From contig NC_088179.1 in the NCBI RefSeq assembly GCF_028769735.1, positions 7,882,001 to 7,946,000 of the forward strand: a stretch of 64,000 nt of DNA, in the 5' to 3' direction. Source of the DNA: Zonotrichia leucophrys gambelii (taxonomy: Eukaryota; Chordata; Aves; Passeriformes; Passerellidae). Shown here piece by piece: positions 1 to 12,616 of this stretch. Position 1 is the first letter of the stretch, and each line of letters opens with the position of its first letter. The notes under the pieces are model-generated. The model was not told the origin of the DNA and ran no database searches. It saw only the letters and a list, made by a program, of their open reading frames with translations. The translations under genes and the position numbers were made by a program.

Positions 1-1829
1 TAGGGTTGGAAATGCCCAGTTCTTTAGCCACTTCTCTCCGTGGCAGAGGCAGGCTCTGTGGGTGCCAAAGGAGTTAAAACAGGTTTAAATCAAGGGGGAA
101 GAGAAGAGGATTACCAGACTGGGAAACCTCCCACAGCATCCAGAGCAAAACCCGGTCTGGGGGAGATCTGCAGCCTCTGCCCATGGCCCAGAACATCAGT
201 GCCACACTGCTGCTCCTCCTGCTGTGCCCAAGGCTGGGGACAATACCCTGGGAGCCCTCTGCTCCTGGGTACCCCTCAGTGGGCACTGCACAGCCCCAAC
301 ACAGCCCCAGGGCTCTGTACATCCTGGGATGGGCACGTCCCTGTCACACCACCCTCACACTGGTCTCAGACTTTGGCCAGAAAAAGATGAAAGGAAATCA
401 CTTTGGCTGCTGGTCAGCAATAAAATAAAAAGTAACTATAAAACAGTAGAAACTAGACATATGAAAGACCTTCACATATATAAATCAGCATAGCTCCATT
501 AAATTCCTCCTTAACAATCCCAAATGCCAGCACGAACATCAGTCAGAATCTAACTTGCACAGCCCTCCCAGGCATTCAGGAAACCATGTGGCAACAGCAT
601 TAGTTCACTATTAGAAACCTTCTTCTTGTGCTGGAGAAATAGCTGGAAAAACGTGAAAAGGCAGCTGCTGGAAAGCACTGATAGGACTTTCACTAACTCA
701 GATTTAAAAACGTGATTGGGGTAGAACAGTTCTTGTGCACTAAAGAACCATTCCAGAAGATGGAAGAAGGGAGAAAGACAAGCAAACAAAAAAAAAGTAG
801 AAGCGTTTTTCCTTGCTTTTTCTTCTTTTTTTTTGAATTTTACAAGCTTGCAAAAGCAAATGCCAGGTTTTTGATGTAGAGCCAGATAGACAATCTTTTT
901 AACCAGAGCCAGCATTCACCATAATGAAAAAATATCCAGCAGAACCTTGTATCTTGTCATTTTCAATAATCCTACTACATCCTACCAGGATTATTTTTTC
1001 CTAGGCCATAAATTTGTTCTCACCCAGTAACCCACCACCCGCTGATCCTCACTTTTTCTGAAGCCTGTCACAGACAGATTAAGTTACAATTTCTTTTCCC
1101 TATTCCATGAAACAGAAGTACTATTTCCCACCTGCACAATGCATTTCTCATTCACTCTGAGAAGCTACTGAGACATCTGGTACCTCACTGAGATGTTTAT
1201 TTCAGACTTTTCTTCAGCAGATAAGAGCAGTGCAGCAAAGGAGATGAATTTAGAAGATAAAGAGAACACACTAAAACAAGCCAACAGAGCAGCTGAGTAT
1301 AACCTGTCCCTCTGTGCTGGAAAACACTGATCAGCTGTGTTAGATTTAGGCTTGCTTGACTTCAAATGAATTTCTGCAATAACATCAGGTATTTATACTG
1401 ACATTTCATAGTGTTTGGGATGCTATTCACACCTTGTACACCAGGCATAACCAGAGAGTTCACCATGGAGCTGGTTACTCCTTTGAGAGCCAAGGTGAGC
1501 CAGTGCAGCCAGTGTCACCTTATGACCCTTAAAACTTACTGAGCGAGGACTGCAGCACCAAAATGGCTCCAAAGACTGCTTATTCTATTTGGAGCTGACT
1601 GAACTTCCTCAAAGCAGAACTAACTTCATTGTTGGACTGTACCTATATCTGTTACAGGGCTTAGTGCAGGTGAGTTCAGAGCAGCTCCAAGGAGAGTGCT
1701 TGAACGGCCTGTCAAGGCTCTGCCCCAGTGTTTGATCACCCTCATTGTAAAAAACAAACATTTCTCATGGCCATCCCTAAGAAATACCCTAGTGAAAACA
1801 CAACCTAAAGAAGAACAACAAACTATGTC

Positions 1830-1858
1830 AAAATTATTCAAAAGTTTTGAATAATTTT
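1830..1858. repeat. Perfect inverted repeat, 14-bp arms, 1-nt centre
   Basis: The left arm 1830-1843 and right arm 1845-1858 are exact reverse complements around a single G at 1844. The arms are AT-rich (core word ATTATTCAAAA). Such a sequence could extrude a cruciform in DNA or fold as a hairpin if transcribed. It is not followed by anything that identifies a transposon end. A role is not shown. Confidence 0.85.
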
Positions 1859-2474
1859 TTAATATATAGTAAAGACTCTGCTTGTAAGTGGTGGCAGTAA
1901 AATGACTTCAGTGTTAGTTTGTGCTTGCCCAGCTGCCACTGAGCACAAACACAAGAATCATGGCCAATTCCTGCTCAAATGTTCCCTGAACAGCATTAAT
2001 GTGGGGTCACCATTCTCCCATTCTCAGCTGGGCCATCCTATACTTCTCTTCAATGCAATGAAACTCAAAATATTCTTTTTATAGTTTCACCATTAAGTTT
2101 CTACGTTCTTCCACATTTCAGAAATTATTTTCCCTCTTCCAGACATGATCATACATTAACTTTCCTCAGGCAGCAGGCAAAAGCTGGATACCATTGATAT
2201 GTTTATAATCTAACTTTACACCAACAAGAAAAAAGCAAATTAGCTGTTTGAAAGAGCAGTTATTTGATACAACTCGATTTGGTTGTGTTTATTTCCAAAG
2301 AATGCCTTGAGAAGGGTTGATCCAAACCAGTGACAAGCACTGCTTTCTGCTGTATACCCAAACTGAGGCTAAATTAACAAACTGTTTCAGTTTGTAATCA
2401 GGTTATAAAAATAAAGTGCGTCAAACAGAAACCAACCTGTTTGTTTTGTAGAGCAATGCATGGGCTCTATCCAG

Positions 2475-2615
2475 ACCTTAATTAGACCACATAGTAAGAG
2501 ACTTTTATAGATGGATTTTTATAGACACTTTTCCAGACATGCTGTGCTCTTGATATTCCTCCCCCAAGCCCAAATCCACACCTTGCTAAATAACTTTTAT
2601 AGGTCTAATTAAACA
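2475..2615. promoter_or_regulatory. Candidate regulatory segment with TTTTATAG and TAATTA words
   Basis: Within about 140 bp the word TTTTATAG occurs near 2512, 2518 (as TTTTTATAG) and 2595. TTAATTAGACC (2478-2488) recurs in inverted orientation as GGTCTAATTAA (2602-2612). TTTTATAG/TTTTATGG-like words are bound by CDX and posterior HOX homeodomains, and TAATTA is the core for many other homeodomain factors. That is established knowledge about the factors, not evidence of binding here. The segment is stop-dense and lacks repeat features. It could equally be chance in AT-rich DNA. Confidence 0.25.
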
Positions 2616-5600
2616 GGCTGGTGATTCAGTAGTACTCCTATTAAAACCACGGTACCTGGGCACTGGCATTCCTACCACAGCATCCTTCATTCTTTCAAGT
2701 AGGTTTCCATAAAAAGAGCTGCTGGTAAGATCTCAGAGCATTTCTATCTTGCATAATCTGATGACATCTTAAAGCACCCCACCCAGTTCTGTGTGAGCTG
2801 GATTATCAGCACAGCACCAAGGAACACCATTAACTCTCCTGCCAGGAGCTCTGTGGCAGCAGCAGCAGCATGGCTCTGCACCAAGGTAATTATGTGCCTT
2901 TCTGCTGCACTCCTCCTCCTTCTGGAACCAGGAGAGAGCAAGCATTATTCATCAGAGACACCCCCTGAGATCTTTTATGTCTAATATCATTGAAAGACAA
3001 GATAAACCTCCATCATTGAAACGTTGCCTAGAATTTAATAGGAGCCTATAAAAATTACCCTCCAAAATAGAAGAATTCAATTGAGAATGTTTTATTTCAT
3101 TTTATTCTAGTATTATTAAATTTAAGGAACTATTCCATAGAAGGCATGCAGGCCCATAAAAGTTGATAACAGAGCTCCTGTTATTGGAATTGAGGCCACA
3201 ATTCCCTAAGACGACTCAGAAATCTCAGAGACTGGTTATCATATTCTATTTAGCTCCACAGGCATTTTCTGTGAAGAATGAAACGTTGGAAAGCCCTCAG
3301 AAATTATTACAAAAAGCTGTTCATGCTTCAGGATTACCACTTTTCTAAGAACTCCCTTAAGCTGCAAATATGCCTCTCACAGAAGTGTGTGCTGAACACC
3401 CCACTGGCACTGAGCAGGGCACTCTGAGGCTCTGGAAGGGGAGAGGTGGCTGCTCCCAGGTAGTGCTGGCCAGGCCTTCCATCAACATGGACCCTTGGGA
3501 GTGCACATGGCAAATCTGACCCCATTCCCAAGCTGTTAGGGCACTTCCCACAAGAGGATTTCTCGGAGCTCTGTAAAAAATACAAAGTTACATGCCAGAT
3601 TTTATTCTCTGTTATATATGAGTTTTTTTAATGTTTATGTGCAAATTTTTTACCACTTTAATGGAATAATTTCAATGCAATGAGACACTGAAGAAACTTC
3701 CTTTCATGCTGCCAGCAACATCTTTAAATACGTTGCTCATCATCATCATATTTATCCCTGTATAATTTTTTTCTTACATCAATTTTATCAGTATTTTTTA
3801 TACCAGAAGTTGAAATAGTTTGAATAAAATAAAATATTCTCACCCAAAACTACTTCTATACTTAAAAAGAGAATCTTGCAATTCTAATTTTAATTAAAAA
3901 ATGTTTGTTTTACAGTGAGTGGAACAGCAGGGTATTTGTTCTATTACCTTTCTGGATATTGCTGATAGATGTTGCAGTCTAGAAATAATTTGGCACTAAG
4001 AAAACAAAGCTGAATTGATGATTTTTGACATTAGTCACCCTGAAATGTCCTATTCCCTAATACTGAGCCAAGAAATAAATATGTTTAGAAATATACAAAT
4101 CTCCTGAAAAATCCAATGCAAATCCAAATTTACAGTTAGCAATCAACATTAGAGGATAGTCTGCAATAGCCCCAGGATCATGAAACCTCTCTGTTACAGC
4201 TCAGTGAGAAAGCTCCAGCCAGCACAGGGTTAAGCACTGTGGCAGCAAAACACTTCCTACCTGTGGCACTGAAATAACAATTCCTCTTGTTTCCACCCTG
4301 CTCATGGGGAGCCAGCAGGCCTTTTGCACACGATTATTTACTTCTTTGATCTCCCTCCCCTTGAGCCTCCCTGCACTTCCTTTTACAGCTGGGCAGCTCC
4401 CTGGCCAAGGTGTGCATATCAACCCCATCTGCCTGCAGGCAAGGAAACCCTGCTCCATGCTCCCCTGAACACAGCCTGCTGTGCTAGCCATGAGCCACTG
4501 ACACGATCTCCATGAGCTCCACTCCAACACCATCACTTACATTTCCTCCCACAAGTAAAGGAAAAAGCCCAACCCCTCCATGATGGCAGGGAACATGCTT
4601 CTCAGGTTTTATGGACAGCAAATTCCAGGCTCAATTATGTGTTGCTGCCACGAGCTCTGCCTGCCAAGCCAAGCTCTGCTTCTGATAAGCAGCAATACAA
4701 TGCAAGGACAAATACAGGTCTTCTGAGCTGCTTTTTCAGTGCTGCTCTGTGCACAGCACACCCATCATGGAAAGGCTGTGCATCTCAGGAAGGTTGTTGG
4801 CAGACCTTGCCTGCTGTTACTATGTTTTACCAAAATATTTAGCCAACTGAGCAATAATAACCTCTATTTATCATCTCCACAACTGGTGAGCAATTTCTGC
4901 TTTACAGCTGTAGATTTATGACAAAGTAACATTAGAAGCAGCATTCTTAAGCCAGAGCCTGTGCTTTGTTAGTTGATTTCCACAAGCACATATTTCTGCA
5001 TCTAAATTTTTGTAGGCAGGACTACCCTGACAAATTAAAGTTAAGGAAATTGTACGCATGTATCTCCTACTTCTTGGAATTCAAATCATATTAGCACTGC
5101 ATGCAATGCTAAATGAAAACTCAATGTGAGCCTTCTGAGTGCAGCTCTTTCTTCAGCTGGCAACCTCTGGCAGTGCAGCTCCAGCTTATGTTCAGAAACC
5201 ACCCTTCACTAAGATGCTTTCCCTAATTAACCAAATTGTTACATTGGTTGATGTGTCATACCTGTTCTAGTCAAGCTCATCTCCATCCAGGGATGCATTC
5301 ATCAAACCCACACACACAGGGACCGAGTCACAGGGACTTGTCTGGTCTCAGGAGCCCAGAGGGCCCAAGGCTGAAGCCTGGAGAACACACTGTGCCCAAA
5401 CCAGGTGAGTTTCCATCCCAGAGACTGCACAGGGGTGTGTCTGCACCCAGCCCTCAGCCTGGCACTGCTGGGTGAGTGCTCTGAATGAAATCCATTTCCA
5501 TCACAAGACATTTGTTAAGAAAACAAATAAACAAAATATTGCAAAGACAACTTGCAATATGCTGGCTGGATGTGCATCTTGAGAACTGTGTTTTTTAAAA

Positions 5601-6307
5601 GAAAAACAATAAATTCAGAGTTTAGCTCCTCTATGCCAAATTGACCCTGACACAGGAGCATGCTGCATTTAGGCACTAGCTTGGTGTGATTCCAGTCAAT
5701 AAATTTTGCAGAGCAAAGATCAGCGCAGGACTCAAAATTAATCTCCAGCTCAAATATACCCACAAATGTTCCTCTGCCTGTACACATGTAATGGTAAGCA
5801 AAGTAGGACAGAAAATTCCAGACCAGTATAAAACCTAACTACACAAGTTGGGTTCCTGAAATCTGATAACCACCAGAAATGCAAATAAACTTCCTCAACC
5901 TTAGAATTTTCAAATAAATTGTGTTTAAATTTGCCATTTGTATTCTTCTAAAGCTGGAAAGCTGATACTATACATGCTTTATTATCATCCTGAAAAAATA
6001 TAGACCCGTGCTTAAGATGTGCGAGCCAATGTATCCTAAATTAAAAAGAAGAAAGACATAAAAAGACTCCACATTAATAATCGTGAAGACAGATATGACC
6101 TTATTACAGTGGACAGAATCAAGCACAACAGACTCCTATAAAATGCTATAAAAATATACTTTTTATTGCAAGCCTAGTCATTGACAGTGAATTTGCATGC
6201 TAGGTATGCATAGGTCATATCAATATATTTTAATGTCCTGTTTTACACTAGATTTCCGTGGTGTTTCAAGGTTCTTACTAATTCTTTAGGAATAAAAACA
6301 CCAGCAG

Positions 6308-6437
6308 GCGCCAAATTAAATTATCAGGCAACAGGTTTAAAACAAACAAAAGGAAGTACTTTTTCACACAATGCATAATTTAATTGTTGAGTTCCTTGCC
6401 ACAGGATGTTGTGTGTGCCAAAGTCATAGGCCAGTTA
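6308..6437 (+). mobile_element. Ancient CR1 LINE fragment, 3' portion
   Basis: This stretch follows, with substitutions and small indels, the 3'-terminal part of the amniote CR1 LINE that is abundant in turtles and crocodilians. In order it shows a CAGGTTTAAAACAAACAAAA block (6332-6351), GGAAGTACTTTTTCACACAATGC (positions 6353-6375), and TTCCTTGCCACAGGATGTTG (6392-6411). Upstream, 6265-6305 may continue the match weakly. Downstream, 6720-6775 (reading ...GGATTTTGGCTAACCTCATATGGCAAGG...) resembles the terminal 'ctggtctgacccagtatggc' part, which suggests the copy is interrupted by an A-rich tract and decayed sequence. CR1 encodes an endonuclease and reverse transcriptase and moves by copy-and-paste. 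This copy is a short, long-dead non-coding remnant. The divergence implies it predates birds. Confidence 0.82.
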
Positions 6438-6480
6438 AAAAAACACACACACAAAAAAAGAAAAAAAACAACAAAAAACC
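6437..6480. repeat. A-rich low-complexity tract with (CA)n
   Basis: A run of A with a short CA repeat and interspersed G and C lies directly at the end of the recognisable CR1 block. It may be the expanded remains of an internal A-rich stretch of that element. No gene is present. Confidence 0.85.
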
Positions 6481-6719
6481 CCACAGAACAAAAAACTAAA
6501 AAATCTCCACATAATTTAGAGCATAGATTTGCACCAAGGCCTATTATATAAATAAAGCAAATATTATCTGCAGCTCTGGAATTGCCAAAACCACAGGATA
6601 CAGGAGTTTGGAAGAGTAAATAGGGAGAAATGTCATTCCACTCTTTATTTAGCTTGCTCCCCAACTCCTGCCAAAAAATCCCCAAAACTTCTCTTAGGAA
6701 GTACCACTGGAGGAAGAGT

Positions 6720-6775
6720 TTATTGGCGCAGCTGGATTTTGGCTAACCTCATATGGCAAGGATCTTTTTCCTACT
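6720..6775 (+). mobile_element. Possible terminal piece of the same CR1 copy
   Basis: The string around GGATTTTGGCTAACC followed by ATATGGCAAGG resembles the last part of the amniote CR1 3' end and lies in the right order and orientation relative to 6308-6437. The intervening 280 bases do not match what I remember of the family. The call is tentative. Confidence 0.35.
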
Positions 6776-7522
6776 GACTAACTCTAGTGAGAATGCAAAA
6801 AATTTCCCCCATCATATTCTTCAGATAAGATGTTCATCAAAACCTAGCAAAAGTTCCTAAACTGGTTTTCCTGGCTGTTATTTTGTGTCTTTAGTATAAG
6901 GCAAATGCATCCCAATTTGCAACTGTACAGTCTGTTCTTTTCAGATCAGACAACATTTGGATAATCATAGCTTATTAAAAATATTTGTTTATATTTTCTG
7001 CCTCAATTTAAGTGTGAGCAGGCTGTACATACACTCTGGCCACGGGAGCACAAATGGCTGTCCCCTGCAGCTCGTTATTGCTGAGCTGCAGGACACTGCT
7101 GATGTAATGCCAGGGACAACTGTGCTGCCTCCAGCCCTTGCATGTGAATGAGCACATCCTGCGATGCAGGCACCACACAACCACTGCCACGGGGTGGGAT
7201 CCACTCCCCTTCAGAGATACTGATAAGGAAGCACACAAATAACATCTCCCAGTGCAATATTCCCGTATTCCCTGTTGTCATGCAGATTGTTTCCCTCCTC
7301 CTCAGCAGCTCCCCACATGCCTACATTGCTGCCACATTTATTGTGGCAATTGGGAGTTCAGGATGTGATTGGCTCTCAGCTCATTGGTGATTTTTGCAGC
7401 AGCAGATGCTGCCATCATTCTTTTTCATGGCTTCACCTTTCCCGTTTTATCTGCAAAGAGGACTGTCAAATTTATCTTCTGTTTAGATCATCAGCAATAG
7501 AAATCAGATGCTTTTGGAAAAA

Positions 7523-7572
7523 AAGCCAGCTTTTTGAGCTATATGAAGCTTGAACATGTTTCAAGCTGGCTT
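7523..7572. repeat. Nested inverted repeat
   Basis: AAGCCAGCTT (7523-7532) is the exact reverse complement of AAGCTGGCTT (7563-7572). Inside it, AGCTTGAA (7547-7554) pairs with TTCAAGCT (7560-7567), so the right arm of the inner pair overlaps the outer one and two alternative hairpins are possible. It lies in AT-rich DNA with no transposon features. Function is unknown. Confidence 0.7.
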
Positions 7573-9316
7573 GTTTTATTTTTGTAGCAGAAAACTACAA
7601 GTAAACGCATGAGCTATAGAAAATCATGAAGTAGCATAACTCAAATTCTGTCATTTTGTCATGTTTTCATTTTTTGGACAGAATTTTCAAAACTAGCAAT
7701 GTTAAACTGCTAAGAGGAAGCTCTCCTTCAGAATTAATACAAAGTAAAACAAATACATTTGAATTTACTTCCATTTCTAACCTAAATTAAAGCCCCTTTA
7801 ATTTTGAATGAGGGTTGGGAGAAGGAACTGATGTCATTAAGGCAATCTGCATTTAATTCCAATGGATTATGTTTCAGTTTAACTTTCCTAATGCACACAT
7901 ATCAAGAGGTCACTGTTGTTTTTGAAAAAGAAATGTACTTTAACAGATACATTGGGTAACATAGTAGATTTCTCCCTAGATTATTTTTCCAGAAATTATC
8001 TATGTTACAAAATAAATTTAATCTGCTACTGAAAGAGAAATCTAATGTATTAGTTTATAGCCTTTTTGTCAGAGACAGGTACTTCAAAGTCATGCAACAG
8101 CTTATCAAAATGAATAATTCCATTTTTAACTAACAAAAGATTGGTGGAAAATAAGTGGGAAGAAGCTAATTAGAGCCAGGAACGTCTGAATGGAAAAAAT
8201 TCTTCATAGAAGTGTTGAATAAAAGCTGGAGGATTTTTTGAGAGAACTGCTGCTAACTCTACTGACTTTATCAGCATAATGCATTGTGTGATTCACGGCC
8301 ATGAAGAACCTCTTGCTGAACAAACATTTGAACAAGTTATTTGTTTCTGAAACAGTTCCAGGTTACATTACAGTAGGAAAATATCTATTGTATAAGGTAG
8401 AGTAAAGCATCTTCACCACTTTTCACATTTAACTAAGTTTTCTATTAACGTTCTGAGAAACACCCAAAATATTGGCACTTCTGGGACTGATATGGTTGCT
8501 AGGTGTTCCTGCTTGCAGGTGAGAAGGAATTCTACTTGTAAGAGAAGATCAAATCCTTATGGACTGGGGATGCACTACAAAAAAATCCTCTAGAGATAAA
8601 ATAAAAAGAGATTGCATAACTAAATATGTAATAATTCATGTGCTTGAAAGCTAACACAAGAAAAGCCTAGGTGAGGAAGAGCATGCCATGAGGAACAATG
8701 AGCCACAGTAGTCCAGCCAAGCTCAAACAAGGCTGGTTTAGATGGTTTATCCCCAGTCTGATGCTTTGTTCAGATCTTTACCATATGGGACTGCAAACCA
8801 ACCAAACTGGGTGTAATTTACTTCTGATTCACTTGCCCAAGCCATGCCTGCCTTCCAGGGACAATTTTGCCTGCATTTAAAGCACTGATTCATGATTCAT
8901 CAAACATTTCACTGATTCAGTGATTTGTCTTGTGTGAAGAGCTTAAAGGGATACAATTGGGATTTAGATAATTTTTGGTCAAACCAAGAAAACCTCATGA
9001 ATACAGCTTTAACTGCAGGTTTCTGTCCGCAGTGAATAAATGGATGCTTCATTGGCTCCTCTCAGAACAGCTAAGAAGAGAATATTACAAGTTTTAAAAA
9101 TTTGCCAATGAATGATGGTGTCTACATTCCCAGAGGAAAATCGTCATCTAGTCCACATGTTGCAAACTATATGGGCATTTTTAAAGCCAGATGGACTTGC
9201 TGTGATTTAAAACAATAGAAGTCTCTCAAGAAGAGGCTATAACTCATCCAAAGACATGTTCAGGATACGACTTGAACTTACCTACAACTGTAAGAAAGAA
9301 AATTAACAGAGAGTTT

Positions 9317-9360
9317 AAAAGAAAAAAAAAACCAACCACAAAACAACAACAACAAAATAA
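9317..9360. repeat. A-rich tract with (AAC)n
   Basis: A run of A11 is followed by ACC/AAC repeats and a short AACAACAACAAC stretch. This is simple low-complexity sequence with no coding content. Confidence 0.85.
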
Positions 9361-12300
9361 GTTGAAGAAGGATGTAGATGCAACACATCAGCAAGTCAAT
9401 GAGATTCTGATTAACAGTCAGAGATGAGGCACCATCACACAAATCTAATGAAAGTTCACAGACTGGAGACAATTTCATCAACTCCTGACCTCAAGAAGAA
9501 ATTGTTCAGCCTGTCAATTGCTATGGCACTGCACCTGTAGAAAGTAAACAACCTCAGTGGTGACACATTTGGAAGATCAGAGGTCAGTCAGTTCACTTGG
9601 GTGGCATAAAGATAATAAAATTCATTGGAGCCAAACAAATCTGAAATATAGTGAAATCTGAAAGATGTTTGGTTTAAAAAAGTGGGGAAAATAAGACTAT
9701 CCTATTCTTCTGGATTTCTATATTTTTTTCTTCCCCAATGGTATTATTACCTCATTTCTGCCAGCCTGCTGATCCAGCTATACCTGCAGCACTACAGTTT
9801 TGAGCAAAAACAACAGCAAGAAGAGAATCTGTACAAATGAGTTCATGTTTCTCTGTTTGTGCATACAACCAAGATCCTAAGAATAGACAAAAGGCTATTT
9901 TTAGTTGGTTTCCTTAATAAGAACAAAATCTGAAAAGTTTTCCCACTTACCTGCAATCTGCAGGGTCTGAAATTGCTTGTCAGCTCTTGCAGATGTGACC
10001 TCCTTAGCAAGGTTTTTGGTTTATCACAATGCCTGAATGCTGTCAGTATCAGACATTCCAGCTGATTTTTAGGGGTCCTATGAATGCCAGCCTCTCAGGG
10101 AGGGATATGAGAGGAAAAACCTCACACATACTTGTAGCACACAAAAATCCTCCGAAAACTCTTCAATACCAGGACAAAACACTTAAAAGACTTTCTGTAT
10201 TTAAGTGGATAGCTACAACATAGCTTGCGCACATGGTTGAATGTAGCGTCTGAAACATTTTAGAGTGTACACAGCTTTTAGTCATGTTTTATATGTATGT
10301 TATTATTATAGTTTAAACACTGCATGTGAATTTGGCACCCATTAAAATGAACAGAGCATTAGAGAGGCTGGAACCCACTGGTCTTTGGGGAAGCATCTCT
10401 TTATGACACTCCTCTGCAAATGGCCAACTATTGCATTATGGAGCCTTTCTTGAATTCCTGCCAGTGACACTGGATCCTGTAATGGGTTTGTAATGAGGCT
10501 AAAATCATCACCTCCAAACTAAATGGGGAGAAGACAAAGGAACTGGGACATGGTGAGAGGAAACAGAGTGAGGACAATGTCATTTGGAAGGTCAGCAGAC
10601 TGTGCTGTCACAGGGAAAAGCAAAACCCCCATCATGCTAAACTACTGAGAAAGGCCTTGGGAAGGAGCAGAACCACAGCAGCACCAGGAATGCAGAGGGA
10701 ACACAGCCTGCCCTCCCATCCAGAGCAAGCTTTCCAAAAAACAGCTCTCAGAAAAGGTTAGGAGGGAAAAATGGTTTACATTATAGTTATGATGATGATT
10801 ATGGTTCAGCTATTTCACAATCACACTCTTCAAATATGAAAAGAGAACTTCTAGGAAGAAAATTTTTCAGCAAATCTAAGCTCAATGATGGGTGTCAAAT
10901 GCAGTCTTCAGGAGCAGTTTTGTTACTATAAGACATGCTTTCAGCTAATATTGTATCAGTCTTTTAGAATTTCCACAAAACCAACCTTTTCTTTGTTAAG
11001 AATCATTTTCTCCAGCTGCTTTCTATTGCATCTGAGGTTATGATCTTCTATTCCCATCCTTATGCTCAGGAGACTGTACAGAGGAGAGGGTAAAGTTTTC
11101 ATGCAGCAAGAGAGTTCAAATCTCTTCTCACAGGAAATACCTTTTTTTTTTCAAGAACCATAAACTAGAACTAGATTAAAAAGCAGGATGAAGACATTCA
11201 TCACAAGCATGTACAATGGTGGTCAACAGTCACTGGAGACAAAGCCACAGAGAAATCATAATGGAAAGAAATATTGTATACTGACAAAAAATCATTGCAC
11301 AGGAATGTAGGGGTGCTGGTGCAGGGAAGAAAAAGAATTTTAAAAAGAACATAGTTGTTAAAGTCTTGTTTGCACTTGTGCCACCGTTTTTGTGGATGGC
11401 TGTTTGCAAGTCCTTTAACCCCTTCCCATATTCCAGTCCCTGGTTGTGCAGAATGGAGACAATGCCAACTGCCCTGGCATTGCACTGGGATCTTTGCAAT
11501 ATCACATTTAAGGACTTCATTTTACCTCCAACTTTATTCATACCATCATTCTCTACAAAACGTCACCTCAAACTGCTTTATTTGGGGGGGAAAAACGCAA
11601 CTGTTTCAAGTGATTACATTTATAATTTTAATAATGTAAGAGGTTTACAGTAAGACACCATGCAACCAAGAATTCATTACTTTTCCTTTCAGATTTTAAT
11701 AAAAGTACAGTATGAATTATTTAAACTATGTGAAATTTGTCAAGATAAATTAATTTAGTACATGTTGTGATGCAGTATATTCTGTCTTTAATTGTGTTTG
11801 CTGCTTACTGAGTATAGCAAATCTGAAAGCCCAACAATATATTTTCACAGCTATTAGAAACAAGAACATGACAGTGTTTTATCATTTTCCACATTTTTTT
11901 CTCAGAGATTTTCTTTACTTATTTTTTGATACAATTTGAAGTTAGGTTATTGCATTAAAAGAAACAACTTTCACAATGAAACAAATTGTGAAAACAATGA
12001 AAGGCTCAGGGGATTTCTCATATACCTCTTCCAATTCCATCAGCAGCATGCAGGAATAATCCCAGGATGAGGAGCTTTCACAAGCTGCTACAAGAAAATG
12101 GTGAGATTTAATTTGGCACTATTTAATTCTTATTACAAAGGAAAACAGGGTCCCAGGGAAGTCAGTAGAAATGTTGCCTCTGACACATGAGTGAAAGGCT
12201 CAATGCATTGCCCCAGCACAGCTGCTGGTGCCATGTGAGATGCCCTGGGGGCCTCCACCCAGCCTCAGCTGGGAGTGTTTGAGTTTCCTGCAGGCCTGCT

Positions 12301-12616
12301 GTACCTGCAGCCTAATGGGGAATCCTTGCATCACTGGGACACCTCAAATATCACCAAGCACTTTTAGATCACTGAACTGAGACCAGGATGTCTCCATTGA
12401 CATTCCAGGCTGATGCTGCACTTACACAGATCCTGTTGCTCATCTGCTGACAGCCCCAACCTAACAGATCTGACAAGATTCTCAACAAAAAATGCATAAA
12501 AGCTGTATATCTTTATACACATTTAAGTATTTTTAATATACATGCACATTTGAAAGGACTCATCCTTTCACTCCAGCTCTGCTGTCAAGTGCACCAAAGA
12601 TAACATCTCCTAATAT

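Larger units (their letters stand above)
1..6230. other. Non-coding AT-rich DNA, no gene recognised
   Basis: I see no exon, RNA gene or recognisable transposon here. Bases 40-400 are richer in G+C and carry overlapping open frames on both strands, but the translations are low-information (P/S/G/C-rich), have no domain, and overlap each other in several frames, as expected from a GC-richer patch with few stops. Short homopolymers occur (A9 near 788, T9 near 826). The structured elements inside this stretch (1830-1858 and 2475-2615) are listed separately. Confidence 0.75.
6791..12616. other. Non-coding AT-rich DNA, no gene recognised
   Basis: No coding exon or RNA gene is recognisable. All frames are interrupted often; the longest open frames (about 100 codons near 11230-11640) overlap on both strands and have no domain. 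Bases 7780-8060 are a smooth AT-rich, repeat-free stretch with homeodomain-type words. There is an A/C-rich tract at 9317-9360 and a T10 run at 11142-11151. A tRNA-like T-arm near 11107 was examined and rejected. Confidence 0.75.

Noticed and set aside
1..400. GC-richer start of window with overlapping frames, considered as an exon or CpG island
   Set aside because: CpG dinucleotides are rare and the frames have no recognisable protein. It does not behave like a promoter-associated island.
11050..11135. tRNA-like T-arm (GAGAG, TTCAAAT loop, CTCTT)
   Set aside because: The arm pairs well, but no matching acceptor stem, D-arm or anticodon arm is found upstream at the right spacing.
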